NCBI GenBank assembly: GCA_038025085.1
Contig: CM076153.1
Coordinates: forward strand, 14,855,001 to 14,919,000
Direction of reading: 5' to 3'
DNA length: 64,000 bases
Source: Tetragonia tetragonoides
Lineage: Eukaryota > Streptophyta > Magnoliopsida > Caryophyllales > Aizoaceae
Of the stretch, positions 47,687 through 59,810 are shown one piece after another. The notes beneath the pieces were generated by a model. It did not search any database. It was not told the DNA's origin and saw only the letters and a list, made by a program, of their open reading frames with translations. Every line of letters begins with the position of its first letter. The first letter of the stretch is position 1. The translations under genes were made by a program, and so were the position numbers.

Positions 47687-50600
47687 ACCTTCTTCAGGAG
47701 GTCTTTTAGTTAAACAAATATAAACCTTCAACATGAGGCCAATATTGGAACATAATAATATCCAATTTGGAATATCTTTCACTGCTCATATTTTTCATAT
47801 CATCATGAAATATTTGTAATTTTGGAATGAGAGAGAATATTCTAAGGTACTTCATGACCATAAGGATCACCTTTTTCATAACCATGGTAATTCAGGACCA
47901 TAACAATCTCGTTATTAAATATCACAAATAAGGCGTCATAAATGTGATATTCACATCAACTCTCCACCTTTGAGAATTTTCTAATGATTTTGTGATTGAT
48001 AATCTCATATGCTCAAACTTCTGGTTGAGACAATAATCAATTTAGTCAAAACTCTCCTAACGAGGTTTTGTGTCTTTCATCACGTTATATCCAAATCGTG
48101 AATGCTTTCCAACAATATATCTTGTGTCATTCTCATTGATATTACTTGAGACACAAAAAAATAAGATATGTATGTTATTAATTCATGCACTTCTGCAACT
48201 TTGAATATCAGAGGTTCATATAATTTCTTTTTTTTGGAAAATGGTAAATATATATCATTCCATCATCCAAAGGACATCAAAGCAGTGCCCTTGGCAAGAC
48301 ATACACCCTACGGCATACCAATGAGGTATCCAGAACATTACATCCTGCCAACAGTAAACCAACAACTAATCCTATACAGTAATCATATATGAGTACCCCC
48401 TATGACAGTGTATTCAACCAAGTAGCACACATGTTCATATAATTTCAATATAAGCTATTCGGGACCTTTTCACTTATTCAAAGGTCCATATATGCCATTA
48501 TACATATCCAATAAGGCATTTAGAGTCCTTCAGGGACTATATCTTCAATCCTTCTAGGATTGACATATCATAGGAGTAAACATGTCCTTTTATAGGTTTT
48601 CGCCTATAATATATGTAGTCAAGTACAAAACTACATTCCAATGAAAATGTGTGCATGCGTATGAGATGAAATTAATATATTAGTAAATGTTAAATAAATA
48701 GAAATAAGATATCAAATATAGTGACATGTATGATGTATGACTTATAATCTATATGCACACAATGTATGACTCGATAATGTAAACTGTACAGTTTGGATAT
48801 CAAATTCATTATCTAATTGGATTGTAGGTCCATGAGCTCATTTCAAATTCCAATATGTCGACATTTAGATGGACTTTACATATATGATCCCCATTCATAT
48901 GTCCATCGCATCTTGATATGCATATCAGTTCCTTCATATACCGGTAATAAAATATCAAAAGTTGAAATCTCATAATCGACTTTATTTATCCATCAGTACT
49001 GGTAAATGATATCTGAATATTTTCTTTGGGTACCTTTTTCATATAGGCCATCTAATTGTGATTCAGATATCCATACCTCTTCAGGGGTATTTATAAGCTA
49101 TAAAACTTGTTTATATATCATAACTCTTCAAGAGTATCAACCAAACTGCACGATCTTGCCATGTTTGTATAATAGACTTTCATTAGGAACCGATCTCCAA
49201 TTAATTTGAATGAAAGTAAACTCAATATACTACACTTCAGGTGTATCAATTCTAATATAACTGGCAAGATATCTCAATTCTTACATGTATATGTACAACC
49301 AATTTGTGCTTTGATATGCCTCCCAAAGGGTCATATTTGTGCAATAGTCAAATCATAAAGTTTCATGCTTGAATATTTAGAGGTTTGAAATAAAGCTGGC
49401 ATATATGTATATGTATATGAAACTCAAATTTATATCATGTTCTGAATTTCTGGTTCAGATGGGAATCAACATCGTACATAATTAATGTATGTCTTTGTTT
49501 TCTTCAACTTTCCTCTATTATTCTCCCCCTAAGTTGGAAAAACTATCTTTCATAGGCAGTTATAAATGGGCATTTCATTATATTGAAATTCAGCTTAGAT
49601 AATCCACCACTTTCTCATCTTCTCTCTACGAGTTTCACTTTATTAGTTCTCTGTTGGAGAATAATAATTATGAGGAGTACATGTAATTTGCAGTTGGTTA
49701 TCTTTGTGCTCATATAATTTGCCCCATACAAGAGATCAAATATTGATAAAAACGCTCAAAACATACTTTATAACGAACTTGCATAATGCACTGCAACCCA
49801 TCTTTTAAGTGATCTTCTGGCCACTTAATCTTAATTTGTACAAGTTGCTATCAATATCTCTTGTCTCTTTTCGAATCAAACTAATTTATTGTTCGAAACT
49901 ATATATACTCCATCTCGTTGTCAGTCTTGCCTTCAAACATTATAGTAATAAAACACACGAGAGTATGAGCACATTATCATATACTCATTCAAGAGAAACT
50001 TCAGGTTCTCGGAACAGGTGTCTTCATGCCCGGATGGCCTAAACTGTCACATCAACCAAATATTACACGTAACTAACTTCTGGTTAGTTTTTGCTCAATA
50101 ATAATCAACTATAACGTAGTCATCTATACGTGATTCTGACCAGATGTATGACATGACAAAGACATAACTTATGTCTCTCTTCTAATGGCAAGACATCTCA
50201 TTTTCAGGGGAGATACAATTCATACTCTTCTAGAGCTTGTTCTCAACTTGTCCATATAAATCTCCATGGACATATCTATCTATTGGATAGATTTTCCTTA
50301 AATAAGTACAAGTCCATTGTCATAGCACAAGCTCATTAATATAATCAACACTTTTTCTTTCGTACAAAAAGCATATGACATTGTTATTTATCTCATATTT
50401 GAATGCTATTACAATTCAAATTCTATCACCCCCTTTTCCGTATATTCGTAGTAGGAAAAGAAAATATTCAAATAAACACAATCAAGATACTATCCCATCA
50501 ATAATTATATAGGGGTACAAGCTTCCGGCTTGTAAGTAAAAATAATACATGCATTTTTCCATTTGACTTTGAACTTCGGGCCAAAGACTTGTATCATCAT

Positions 50601-51010
50601 TGTATTATCCAAAATGAATTTGCAACTTTAGAGGATTTCTTGCCCCGAATTATATAAATTGTTGACTCAAGTGAATGCAATGTCAATCTATAATCATGAA
50701 CTTCAGGTCATGATAATTATACCATCAATAATTTCTCCTTTATTTAATCAGGGATACATCTTTTGTGATATTCGGATCATTATAAATAATTTATATCAAT
50801 CTTCATGACTAACTTTGAACTTGAGGCCAAAGGATTGTTTCGTCCTTGTAAATATATACGAAACTTGACAAATATATACAAAATTTCATGAACTATTGGT
50901 TCATATATTCAATATATTATCAATATAATCATGAACTTCAGGTCATGATTGTGTCATCATCCAATATATGTCTCATTGGAGATATTCCTTTTCGTGATTT
51001 GAAGGATCAC
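47687..51010. repeat. Array of about twenty mini-hairpins with CTTCNGG-like loops
   Basis: Short perfect stems of 4-8 bp close loops of mostly 5-10 nt. They lie at 47687-47702, 47884-47901, 48012-48029, 48524-48538, 48546-48562, 48591-48608, 49073-49090, 49125-49137, 49232-49246, 49441-49459, 49993-50010, 50071-50089, 50160-50176, 50195-50214, 50516-50534, 50567-50586, 50693-50714, 50766-50779, 50813-50832, 50888-50904, 50927-50950 and 50994-51010. Most loops read CTTCAGG, CTTCTGG, CTTCCGG, CTTCGGG or TTCAG, while stem sequences differ between hairpins. Confidence 0.75.
48168..48440. other. Possible LINE-tail insertion within the LARD-like element
   Basis: TTTTTTTTGGAAAATGGTAAATATA at about 48229-48253 resembles the T-run starts of the minus-strand LINE tails at 34770 and 45424. 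The following stretch (GGACATCAAAGCAGTGCCCT...) is less AT-rich and lacks hairpins. TTCATATAATTTC on the left (about 48215) and again at 48432 may be the target duplication. Confidence 0.5.
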
Positions 51011-52526
51011 TATAAATAATTTCCTTCATAAATGGGGTTTAAAGTCATAAACAAGTCTCGTAAACCATAACTTGTACTATTCATAATTAGTTTCGTCATT
51101 GTTTCAATTTGTAAACCTTTTGGGCTACTTTGTATATACACTTATCTTCGGAAGAATTACATAATTCAATCACAAAACAAAAGCATATGGTCAATCTTTC
51201 TGATTAATGGGTACATCAAGTATGTTCCAAAAGAGATAAATTAGTATATCACATGTATAAACACTTCATTTCATTTGCTTAAAGTTACGAATCAAACTTT
51301 ACCAGTAGACTTTCATTTACGGGATATACAAATCATATTTGAAGACCTCACCTACTTACTCATCAGGGAATAAATTTAATGTTTGTTCTCCTGCTATCAC
51401 TTAACCAAAAGACAAGATCAAGAGTAGAGAACAAATAATATAGTCATGGTGCATCAGCTTGACGAATAAAGCTATATGCTTGATAAACAAAAGTTTTCAT
51501 TGTGCTCACTTTTATAAAAAAATGAAATGGGTAATTACGGGAGGCAACATGCAACAATAGGGACAACTTACCAATACTTTTTAGGTCAAGAGTTTATACC
51601 CAAACAATCACATGGCATACCGTATAATGTCTTGACTATTCATGCTTGAGGTATTGTAAAAAGATTTGTTATGTATGCATCTAATCAGTGACTGAGTATT
51701 TTGCTAAAAAAAGTAGTAATCTCTACTATTTTAATGGTAGGATGAGCATAGAAGGCCATTGATTATAAACATGTACAAAATTACGGGCATTTTGTCAAAC
51801 TCATCACACTAACTAGATCTCACTGGAATTAAGAACATATTAGATATAGTATGAGAGAATCAGATGGTATAAGAAACAACTTAAGTCCACGAATAGCTTA
51901 CAAATTAAATAACGCATGAAGGGGGAAAAATCTATACTACTCCACACACAATTAGTATAAACAATACATGTGCCATATTGCCTTCCATATTTAACGATTC
52001 TCATGAGTCAAAGATATATCATATAAACAAATTTATATAGCATGTCACAGATCATAACTTGGTGGGATATCACCGGAAAAAAAATCATATAACTTGTATC
52101 TATATATATGATACTGATCAATAGCTTTAGTAACAATTTATAATTAAACGGTACATAGATCATCAAGATATTCAAAAAGTAGTGCCAAGAAAAAAAAAAA
52201 CAAATCAATCATATGAGTATCAGGAATTTCATACCTTAGTCATGTCAAGTATGGAACCCGTGAGAAAAGTGTAGAGAACATCATCTTAGTTGTCAATCAT
52301 AGTTGCCAATCATGTCCAGTAATAAAAATCCCATCTTTACATTACTGCTAGTTTTTCGTCTCGGTAGTACACTTTGTTATGGTAAAATAACCCAAAGAAG
52401 TACTCGTAGAAATTCTGAATAAACAATACTGTGGGGGTCGAAGCGTACATATCAAATACCATATATGAGATTAGTGAATGTTCTAGTTACTCGATGGCTA
52501 GGGTTAGAGACTGGTGCTGATAACGT

Positions 52527-52719
52527 GTTGTGAAATAATTAGAGAGATAGAGAGTAAAGGGGGTAAGAGAGTGTCTATATTATTCACATAAGGGACATAT
52601 ATAGAGTACAAGAGGGGTTAGGATTTTGCTTGGAGAGCAAAGACCCTGTATATGGTAAGTATCTAAATACGATATCTCTACAATATATTGTACATCCACA
52701 TATAATATATTTCATAATA
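52527..52719 (-). repeat. Right LTR of the LARD-like element (5' LTR)
   Basis: 193 bp, TGTTGTGAAATAATT to TTTCATAATA, followed by the GGAGG duplication. Confidence 0.9.
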
Positions 52720-52724
52720 GGAGG

Positions 52725-53404
52725 ATTTTTTTATTTTTTTATTTCCCCCATTTTTATAGTTTCGCACCTAAATTCAAAGTTTAATTTCTAGGTCAGTCAA
52801 TGTCTCTTTCTCGAACGCAATCACATTGAAGTTGGCTTTTATAATTGTCTATAAGCCATTCAAATGTTAAGAGGTTCAGATAATTACTAGTTTTGAAAAT
52901 TAGTGTTAAAAATTCCTAGTCAAAATTTATTTATTTCTTTTTTCGGACACCTATATAATACTTGTTGCAACTAAACTACATTAAACTAAAATAAACTCAT
53001 TACTGAGTAAGTGGAAAAGAACACACCATTATTATTATTATCGATCATTTATTACTATAAGGACACATGCAAAGTGTAATAGCCCGCAAACCACATATCT
53101 CAGGCAAACTAACTTATCTTTGATAGGTTGACGGGCTCAGATAGAAAATGAGACCCTCCCTTCAAAAAAAGATAAAAGAGAATTTATTCTTACTACATAA
53201 ATGCGAACTTAAAACCTCTAACCACTAAATTATGAAAATAATGTACTTACCACTTGTGCTCTTACCTCGATCATTGTCGAACACACCCTCAGTAATAATG
53301 CAAGGTCATGTTATTTGCTGTGAGTTGTGAACAAGCAATGGTGATATGTTATTGGTAGAAATTTTTTCTATTAACAATTAATAATAAACATAAAATAAAA
53401 ATAA
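52725..53404. other. Intergenic; no gene recognised
   Basis: It contains the TACTGAGTAAGTGGAAAAGAACACACC edge (52997-53026), a degraded GAACT MITE end, and otherwise AT-rich DNA. Confidence 0.4.
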
Positions 53405-53575
53405 TAAATAAATAAATTAGTAAACATTAATAAATGGAGAATTCAGCAGCAAACAAAAATGTTAAGGGTTGGCCTTCCTTGAGAAACATTAAACTATAAA
53501 AGACTGCCCCCACCATGTGCTTAGGTGCCCTGGTTACTAGTTAGTCTCAACAACAATGTTTTATTTGCTAACCTA
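53405..53575 (+). repeat. Left copy of a 165-bp direct repeat with TATA-like box
   Basis: It reads from AAATTAGTAAACATTAATAAATGG to TTATTTGCTAACCTAA. It matches 63838-64000 closely, including GGGTTGGCCTTCCTTGAGAA, ACTATAAAAGACTG and CTCAACAACAATG. ACTATAAAAGAC followed by CTCAACAACAATG looks like a promoter and leader, but the ATG frame stops after six codons. Confidence 0.75.
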
Positions 53576-54011
53576 ATCCTTATTCTTTCTTCCCCTTTTC
53601 TGTCTTCTCCCAACCATCGCACATACTCCAGCCAACTAGCGGAAATGCCACACCAAACAAGAACCTGATAGTGACTTGGCTCCTAATTAAACAATCATTG
53701 ATTTCGATAATTCGATCATTTAATAAACCATGGTACTACATAATCTAATAACTAGTTTACCCTTGCATTTATAGGATCTAGATATAGTATAATGTGAGCA
53801 AAAACTGATTTGAAGTCGGAATTGATTTAGGGACATGATAATCCTGATTCGAAACAGATTATCCAACTCGAACGATCTGAATTCAAATTCACCAAAACAG
53901 TAGTTTTAAGATAAGTCAAAATGATCGGATCTGAAGCCAAAATGAAAACGAAATATTATGTCAAATGACTTGACCTTACTCGAATTTGGCCCAAACAAGA
54001 AAAAACCGAAC
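53576..54011. other. Left flank of the Copia element
   Basis: AT-rich with a CT-rich leader-like stretch (53580-53620). No ORF with family features. Confidence 0.4.
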
Positions 54012-54016
54012 CATTC

Positions 54017-54260
54017 AGTTAGAAATAGGCCGCCATTGATGCAAACACAGAAAAGCTTAACGAAGAGAGAAGTAGAGAGAAAGAAAGAGAGTGGAATTAA
54101 TTCTGTCAAATCTGAGTCATTACAGAATTACACGAGGGTATATATGCTGTCCTAAAAGCTTGCGTAACAAACTCTAACAAACTCTCATTATTACATTGCC
54201 AGCTCAGCAGCTGAGAATATTACTAATCTTACTTAATGCAATAACCACCTTTATTTAACA
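54017..54260 (-). repeat. 3' LTR of the Copia element
   Basis: On the minus strand it begins TGTTAAATAAAGGTGG and ends ...CCTATTTCTAAC. It contains the same AGCTTTTAGGACAGCATATA block as the 5' LTR. Confidence 0.9.
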
Positions 54261-54267
54261 CTCCCCC

Positions 54268-57200
54268 TCAAGTTGAGAGTGGATTTGGAGAAGTAACTCC
54301 CAACTTGGCAAGAAGACATTTCAACTGATCTGCAGAAGCAAGCTTGGTAAGGATATCAACAAGTTGCATCTTGGTGGACACATAAGAAGGTTTGATCAGG
54401 CCCTCTTGAACCTTATCCCTGATAAAATGATAGTCAAGCTCAATGTGTTTGGTTCTTTTGTGGGAAACCGGATTGGCAACTATGTACAATGCAGCTTGAT
54501 TGTCGCATTTGAGGTCCACAGTAGGAAGTTTAGACAGGCCAAGATCCTTGAGAAGAGTGATCAACCATGTAACTTCGCATGTGGTGAGAGCCATGGATCT
54601 ATATTCTGCCTCAGCAGAAGAGCGTGCAACAACATTTTGTTTCTTGGATTTCCAAGAGACGGGAGATTTTCCCAACAAAATGCAATAACCAGTTGTGGAT
54701 CTTCGAGAAGTTGGACAGTTGGCCCAGTCAGAATCACAAAAAGCAGTAAGGTGGGCAGCTGAGCTATGAGCCATAAGGATGCCTTGACTAGGAGCAGACT
54801 TCAAATATCTGAGCACATGAAGAGCTGCTGCCATATGATCGGTTGTAGGAGCATGCATAAGCTGACTGAGCAACTGAACTGAGTAGGAGATGTCAGACCT
54901 TGTAAGGGTGAGATAAATCAACTTCCCTATCAATCTCCTGAACTGATTTGAGTTCTCAAGAGCTGTACCAGTAGCAATTAACTTAGTGTGCTGATCCAGA
55001 GGGAGTTTCACAGCTCTGGAGTGTTCCATGTCAAATTCCTTAAGAAGATCCATGACATATTTCTTTTGAGAAATAAAAATTTCCTGTTCTGATCTAGCTA
55101 TTTCTAGACCCAAGAAGTATCTGAGCTCACCCAAGTCTTTCATCTGAAATTCAGAACTGAGTAATTTCTTGACTTGTTGAATGTCCCTTGCATCATTGCC
55201 AATGATAAGCATATCATCAACATAAACTAAAATAACAGTGAATGAAGTCCCTTGTTGCCTTGTGAAAAGTGAGTAATCAGCCTTGGACTGTTGAAAACCA
55301 AAAGAAACAAGGGCAGTGGACAACCTAGCAAACCATTGCCTAGGTGCCTGCTTGAGACCATAGCGTGATTTAAGCAATCTGCAAACTTTAGAGGAGGCAA
55401 AAGACTTATTGCACTCCCCCTCACCAGATATACACTCCCCCTGACCTCTGTATCCTTGAGGCATAGACATATAAACCTCTTCATGCAATTCCCTATGAAG
55501 GAAAGCATTTTTAACATCCATTTGACAAGTGTGCCACCCTCTCATGGCAGCAACAACAAGTAAGGCTCTTACAGTGGTCATCTTAGCCACGAGAGCAAAA
55601 GTTTCATCATAATCTATACCCCTCCTCTGCCTATTGCCATTAATCACAAGACGAGCCTTATGCCTCTCAATGCTACCATCAGAATTATACTTAGTCTTAT
55701 ATAACCACTGACAACCAATAGCTTTCCTACCTGCAGGTAACTCAGTGACCTCCCAAGTACCATTTGACTCTAGTACTTGAAGCTCAAGATTCATTGCTTC
55801 ACACCATTTGGGGTCTTGGCTGGCTTGTTTAAATGAGGTTGGTTCTTTGTGCAGGGTTAAAGCAGAGATAAAATTGGCAAAAACAGGCTTAAGACAAGTA
55901 GTAGTAACATGATGCACATAATGAGAAGAAGTAGCATCAGAATTATGCATATAGGCATTGGCATCAGCAGAGGCACTCACAAAATCTTGCAACCAGGCAG
56001 GAGGTTTGTGTGATCTAGTAGACTGTCTAGGAGGATTGGAAGCAGAAGGAATAGACTTTGTGGATGGCAAAAGAGGATTAAGTGAGTCAAAATCAGTGGA
56101 AGAGGTAACATCAGGAGGTGATGAAATCCTCATAATGAAGAGTAGAGGGTTGATTTGGCATGGTGGCTGGAAGAGGAATAAGAAACTGAGTGGAGCTGTG
56201 AGTGTGAAAAGGAAAAACATGTTCAGCAAACTTAACATCTCGTGAGACAAAAGTTTGATGAGTAAGAATATTAAGGAGCTTGTAGCCCTTTTGAGTGGAG
56301 GGATACCCTAAAAAGACACAGGGCACTCCCCTGGGCTGGAGTTTATCAGTGGACAGGGCAGGGTTAACAGCAAATGCTAAGCACCCAAAAACCTAAGATG
56401 ATCATAAGAAGGAGAGGTATTAAAAAGAACCTCATAAGGAGTCTTATGATGAAGAATAGAAGTGGGAAGTCTGTTTATGAGATGAGTGGCAGTTAGAACA
56501 CAATCTCCCCAAAATCTTTCAGGTAACGCAGCCTGAAATCTGAGAGCCCTAGCTATGTCAAGTATGTGTCTGTGTTTCCTCTCAACACGACCATTTTGTT
56601 GAGATCTATTGACACAAGTAGTTTGATGAGTAATGCCATGATCAGCAAAGAAGGACAGACAAGGGCCACTATCAAATTCAAGGGCATTATCAGACCTCAC
56701 AATCTTGACAGTGCGCTGAAATTGATTCAACACAAAGTTGAGGAAGTTTCTAAGAGTGTCAAAAGACTGAGATTTGTGTTTGAGAAGAAAAGTCCATGTA
56801 GACCTACTATGATTATCCACAATGGTCATGAAGTATCTAAAATTTTTGTGTGTAGGAATTCTATAAGGACCCCACAAATCCATGTGGATCAAATCAAAAA
56901 TATGAGAAGAAACAGAATCACTCAAAGAAAATGGTAATTTTGTAAATTTGGCCATAGGACAAGTGACACAAACTCCTTTATCTTTATTTATATCAGAAGC
57001 AATACATGGTATTTTCTTCAGTTTAGCAAAAGGCACATGTCCTAGCCTATGGTGCCACAAACTATATGGAGAACACTTAGTCATGTGACTTCCAAGAACA
57101 AGATACATCAAAAGAAGTATCAGACAAACAAGATGAAAAACTAGCAGGAAGATTAGAAGATGCAACAGAACTGTAGAAATAGAAGCATCAGGAAGCCTGG

Positions 57201-57660
57201 TATTAATAAGATGGAGGGGAAGATTCAACAGGAAGTATAAGCCACCTCTTGCCTGACCAATGCCTTCAATTCTCAAAGTTTGACAATCCTGGATCACACA
57301 GAATGCAGGATAAAAAGTCACACACACATTATTGTGTTTAACAAGCTTAGGAACAGATAGCAAGTTAAATCTAAAATCGGGAACACAAAGCACATCATTA
57401 AGCACAAGATGATTAGCAAGTGTGATATTCCCTTTATGTGTGATATCTGTGGTGTGACCAGTAGGAAGGTTAATTTGTGGCTTGTGAGGGAGGCTAGTTA
57501 TATGAGAAAACTTGTGGAGATGAGGTGACATGTGGTCTGTGGCTCCAGTATCAATGATCCACTCATCTGTCTTAGCTTCAGCACTAGAGCAAAATTCATA
57601 GGAAGACAAAGAGACACCTGCAAATGCATCAGAGTCATCATCAGAGTCAAAGAAAGAACC
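54268..57660 (-). pseudogene. Copia pol: protease, integrase, reverse transcriptase, RNase H (broken)
   Basis: From 57660 downward on the minus strand: the protease motif WIIDTGATDHM (about 57555), then a GAG-pre-integrase HHCC region (HRLGH...CVTC). The integrase catalytic residues sit in HMDLWGP, VRSDNALEF and QQNGRVERKHR. A frameshift near 56390, at the T run after CTTAGG, ends this frame at FLGA. The continuation FLGYPSTQKGYKLL (56326-56111) is in another frame. A further shift near 56150 leads to the reverse transcriptase (KARLV, QMDVKNAFLH, LVYVDDMLIIG). RNase H (FCDSDWANCP, SSAEAEYRSMA, KRTKHIELDYH) ends at 54268. The RT-RNase H part is open for over 600 codons. At least two frameshifts make the whole non-functional. 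Confidence 0.9.
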
Positions 57661-58740
57661 TGCTCCATTTTTGCTGGACTGAGCTTGGGCAGCTTGAGCA
57701 TAATTCTAAGGCAAAGCTTGAAGCAGCTGAGCAAATTGTTCCTGGGAGAAGGTAACTAAGTTGCTTCCTGAGCTCTTCTCAGTTTGATAGGAATCAGCAA
57801 GGGAAGCAGATTTTCCTCTATCACCATACTCACGAGGTTGAGGCTTATTGTCGAAAGTTCTAGGACCAGTACCACCACCACCAGGTTTCCTTTTCTGAGG
57901 AAAATCCTTACTCTTACTGTGCCATGAGGGATACCCTATAACTTGCTAGCATCTTTCCCTACTATGCCCTTTTTGATTACATTTGTTGCAGAAATATTCC
58001 CCATGTTTACTATATAAAGCAGTAGTCTCAAACTCAACCCTAGGTGTCTCTAGCACACTTCTCTGTGATTCTTCTTGATGCAACAATGCACAGGCAGTTT
58101 CAACAGATGGTAATGGTGAAATAAGAAGTACTTGACTCCTCACAGGGCCATACTTATCATTTAAACCATTTAGAAACTGATAAAGTTTCTTATCCTCATT
58201 CTCTTTGGCTAAAGCAGTCACGAATGCCACAATCTCAGGATTAGTTCTTGAAAATACAGGTAGATTACTCATTGCATCCAATTCTTCCCAAATACTTCTC
58301 AACTGAGTATAGAAATCAGAATTTGAACTATTATTTTGCCTAACTTCCTGAGCATCCTTATTCAGCCTATATTTTCTTGAACCATTACTAATAGCAAATC
58401 TAGTTTCCAATTGAATCCATATTTCTCTAGCAGAATTCATGTATAAAATGGACTGAGAAATAGCATCAGACACAGAGTTTATAATCCAGCTGATTACCAT
58501 ATTGTTGCAAGTGTCCCATTGATCTGCAGCTGTTGCCTGATTTTCAGCTGTTGGTCTAGGTATGGTTCCAGTGACGAACCCTAGCTTGCGCTTCATCGCT
58601 AACCCGATCTCCATAGATTGTCTCCAAGTCCTGTAATTATCAGCTCCTGTGAGCTTGATCGAGATTGCTAGAGATCCTGGTCCATCCGATGGATATGCAA
58701 GAACATAGGATTGTGGAAAACCGATTCACCTGCCATGGTT
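57661..58740 (-). pseudogene. Copia gag (UBN2-type) with zinc knuckle, broken
   Basis: The minus-strand frame 58614-57949 has the Copia gag core: IGLAMKRKLGFVTGTI, WDTCNNMVISWI, EIWIQLETRFAISN, SIWEELDAM, FLNGLNDKYGPVRSQVL. It ends in a CCHC knuckle, CNKCNQKGHSRERC. Immediately after, a TAG (57946-57948) stands where the family has Trp in CW-QVIGYP. A second TAG lies at 57706-57708 (QALP-stop-NYAQ). Both fit TGG-to-TAG or CAG-to-TAG type transitions. At the N-terminus, MAGESVFHNPM (start near 58736) runs into a stop, and the expected PSDGPGSLAISIKLTGADNY is one frame over. So gag has one frameshift and two stops. Confidence 0.88.
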
Positions 58741-59039
58741 ATAGGTGAGAGAGAGAAGATGAAACCCTAGAAATACGAGCTTGATCGCTTGATGAAACAA
58801 ATCAAGCAATCGAGTTAGAATTGAAACAATTTTGAGAAAATTGATAAGGCTTGAGTAATTGATGAAACAAATCAATTGCTCGAATTCGAAATAAACTGTG
58901 AAAATCAAGGGTTTCAATCAAAAAATAACAAATCCAAATGTTGAATTTGTTAAACCTAGAAATCTACAGAAAAAGATGTGTTTAATTGAGATTTCTCTCA
59001 CTTTTACTGTGATTTCGCAACTATGGTGCTCTGATACTA

Positions 59040-59281
59040 AGTTAGAAATAGGCCGCCATTGATGCAAACACAGAAAAGCTTAACGAAGAGAGAAGTAGAG
59101 AGAGAAAGAGAGTGGAATTAATTCTGTCACATCTGAGTCATTACAGAATTACACGAGGGTATATATGCTGTCCTAAAAGCTTGCGTAACAAACTCTAACA
59201 AACTCTCATTATTACATTGCCAGCTCAGAAGCTGAGAATATTACTAATCTTACTTAATGCAATAACCACCTTTATTTAACA
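59040..59281 (-). repeat. 5' LTR of the Copia element
   Basis: 242 bp, followed on the minus strand by the priming site TAGTATCAGAGCACC. Confidence 0.9.
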
Positions 59282-59286
59282 CGTTC

Positions 59287-59505
59287 AAAATTGAAAATGA
59301 TTTGACACGAACTAAATACAACCCAAACCAAACATGACCCAAAACCAAAAGAAACCAAGCCTGAAATTTATTCAACCTGATTATTTAAAGGAATAATCTA
59401 ACTTTTCTCTTCCTTTTTTTGGTTCTGCATGTCATTTTTCTATGGCATTTATGTAATACTCATGGCATTGTGTAATTTTCGTAAACAAAGTTACTTGAAA
59501 GAGAA
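59287..59505. other. Right flank of the Copia element
   Basis: AT-rich; no feature recognised. Confidence 0.4.
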
Positions 59506-59742
59506 TGAGATGGGAGAACAAGTGGTAAGTGTATCACTTTCACATCCCACTAATGAGAGCTCGAATCCTCATCTATGTAGAGAGAGTAAAAAATCTAAAA
59601 ACTCATCTACCTTTCTTTGTAGGAAGGATCTTCTCCTCTGCTTGAACTCGTCGACCCATTTAAGATTAATTGGCCTGCCCAGCATATATGATTTATGGGC
59701 TGTTGCATTTGGCCTTGTAACCAAAAAAAAAAAAAAATACTT
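59506..59742 (+). mobile_element. Candidate tRNA-derived SINE (family 3)
   Basis: GAACAAGTGGTAAGTG (A-box-like) and GAGCTCGAATCCTC (B-box-like, about 59559-59572) lie in the first 70 bp, with an A15 tail at 59728-59742. Similar words TTACTTGAAAG (59491-59501) and ATACTTGGAAG after the tail could be a diverged target duplication. Confidence 0.65.
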
Positions 59743-59810
59743 GGAAGCCACCATTTAAGGAAAACAAAAGGAATGTTACTTGTAGGCCCAAAGCCGAAGT
59801 TGAACAATAC

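Larger units (their letters stand above)
46799..52719 (-). mobile_element. Non-coding LTR retrotransposon (LARD-like), 5.9 kb
   Basis: Two LTRs of about 193 bp (46799-46992 and 52527-52719) start TGTTGTGAAA and end TTTCATAACA or TTTCATAATA. GGAGG flanks both (46794-46798 and 52720-52724), a 5-bp duplication. Orientation is minus: beside the right LTR the minus strand reads TTATCAGCACCAG, a candidate primer-binding site, and beside the left LTR CAATGGGGAG, a candidate polypurine tract. The 5.5-kb interior has no gag or pol frame; the longest ORFs are under 80 codons and featureless. It carries direct repeats (47026-47615) and many mini-hairpins (47687-51010). Movement would depend on proteins from another element. 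Confidence 0.88.
54017..59281 (-). mobile_element. Ty1/Copia retrotransposon, recent but coding-defective
   Basis: LTRs at 54017-54260 and 59040-59281 are almost identical, with only a few differences in about 242 bp plus a short GA-tract indel. Orientation is minus. GAGGGGGAG (polypurine tract) precedes the 3' LTR, and TAGTATCAGAGCACC follows the 5' LTR, matching the usual initiator-Met tRNA priming site. Imperfect 5-mers CATTC (54012-54016) and CGTTC (59282-59286) may be the target duplication. Domain order gag, protease, integrase, RT, RNase H defines Copia. Frameshifts and stop codons disable the polyprotein. Confidence 0.92.

Noticed and set aside
47687..51010. Rho-independent terminators or integron attC sites
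   Set aside because: Hairpins resemble them superficially, but this is a plant LTR element interior without U tracts or integron genes.
56111..56250. Methionine starts near 56250 as the beginning of a real reverse-transcriptase gene
   Set aside because: The frame is simply the Copia polyprotein after a frameshift. The apparent N-terminus is out-of-frame sequence.
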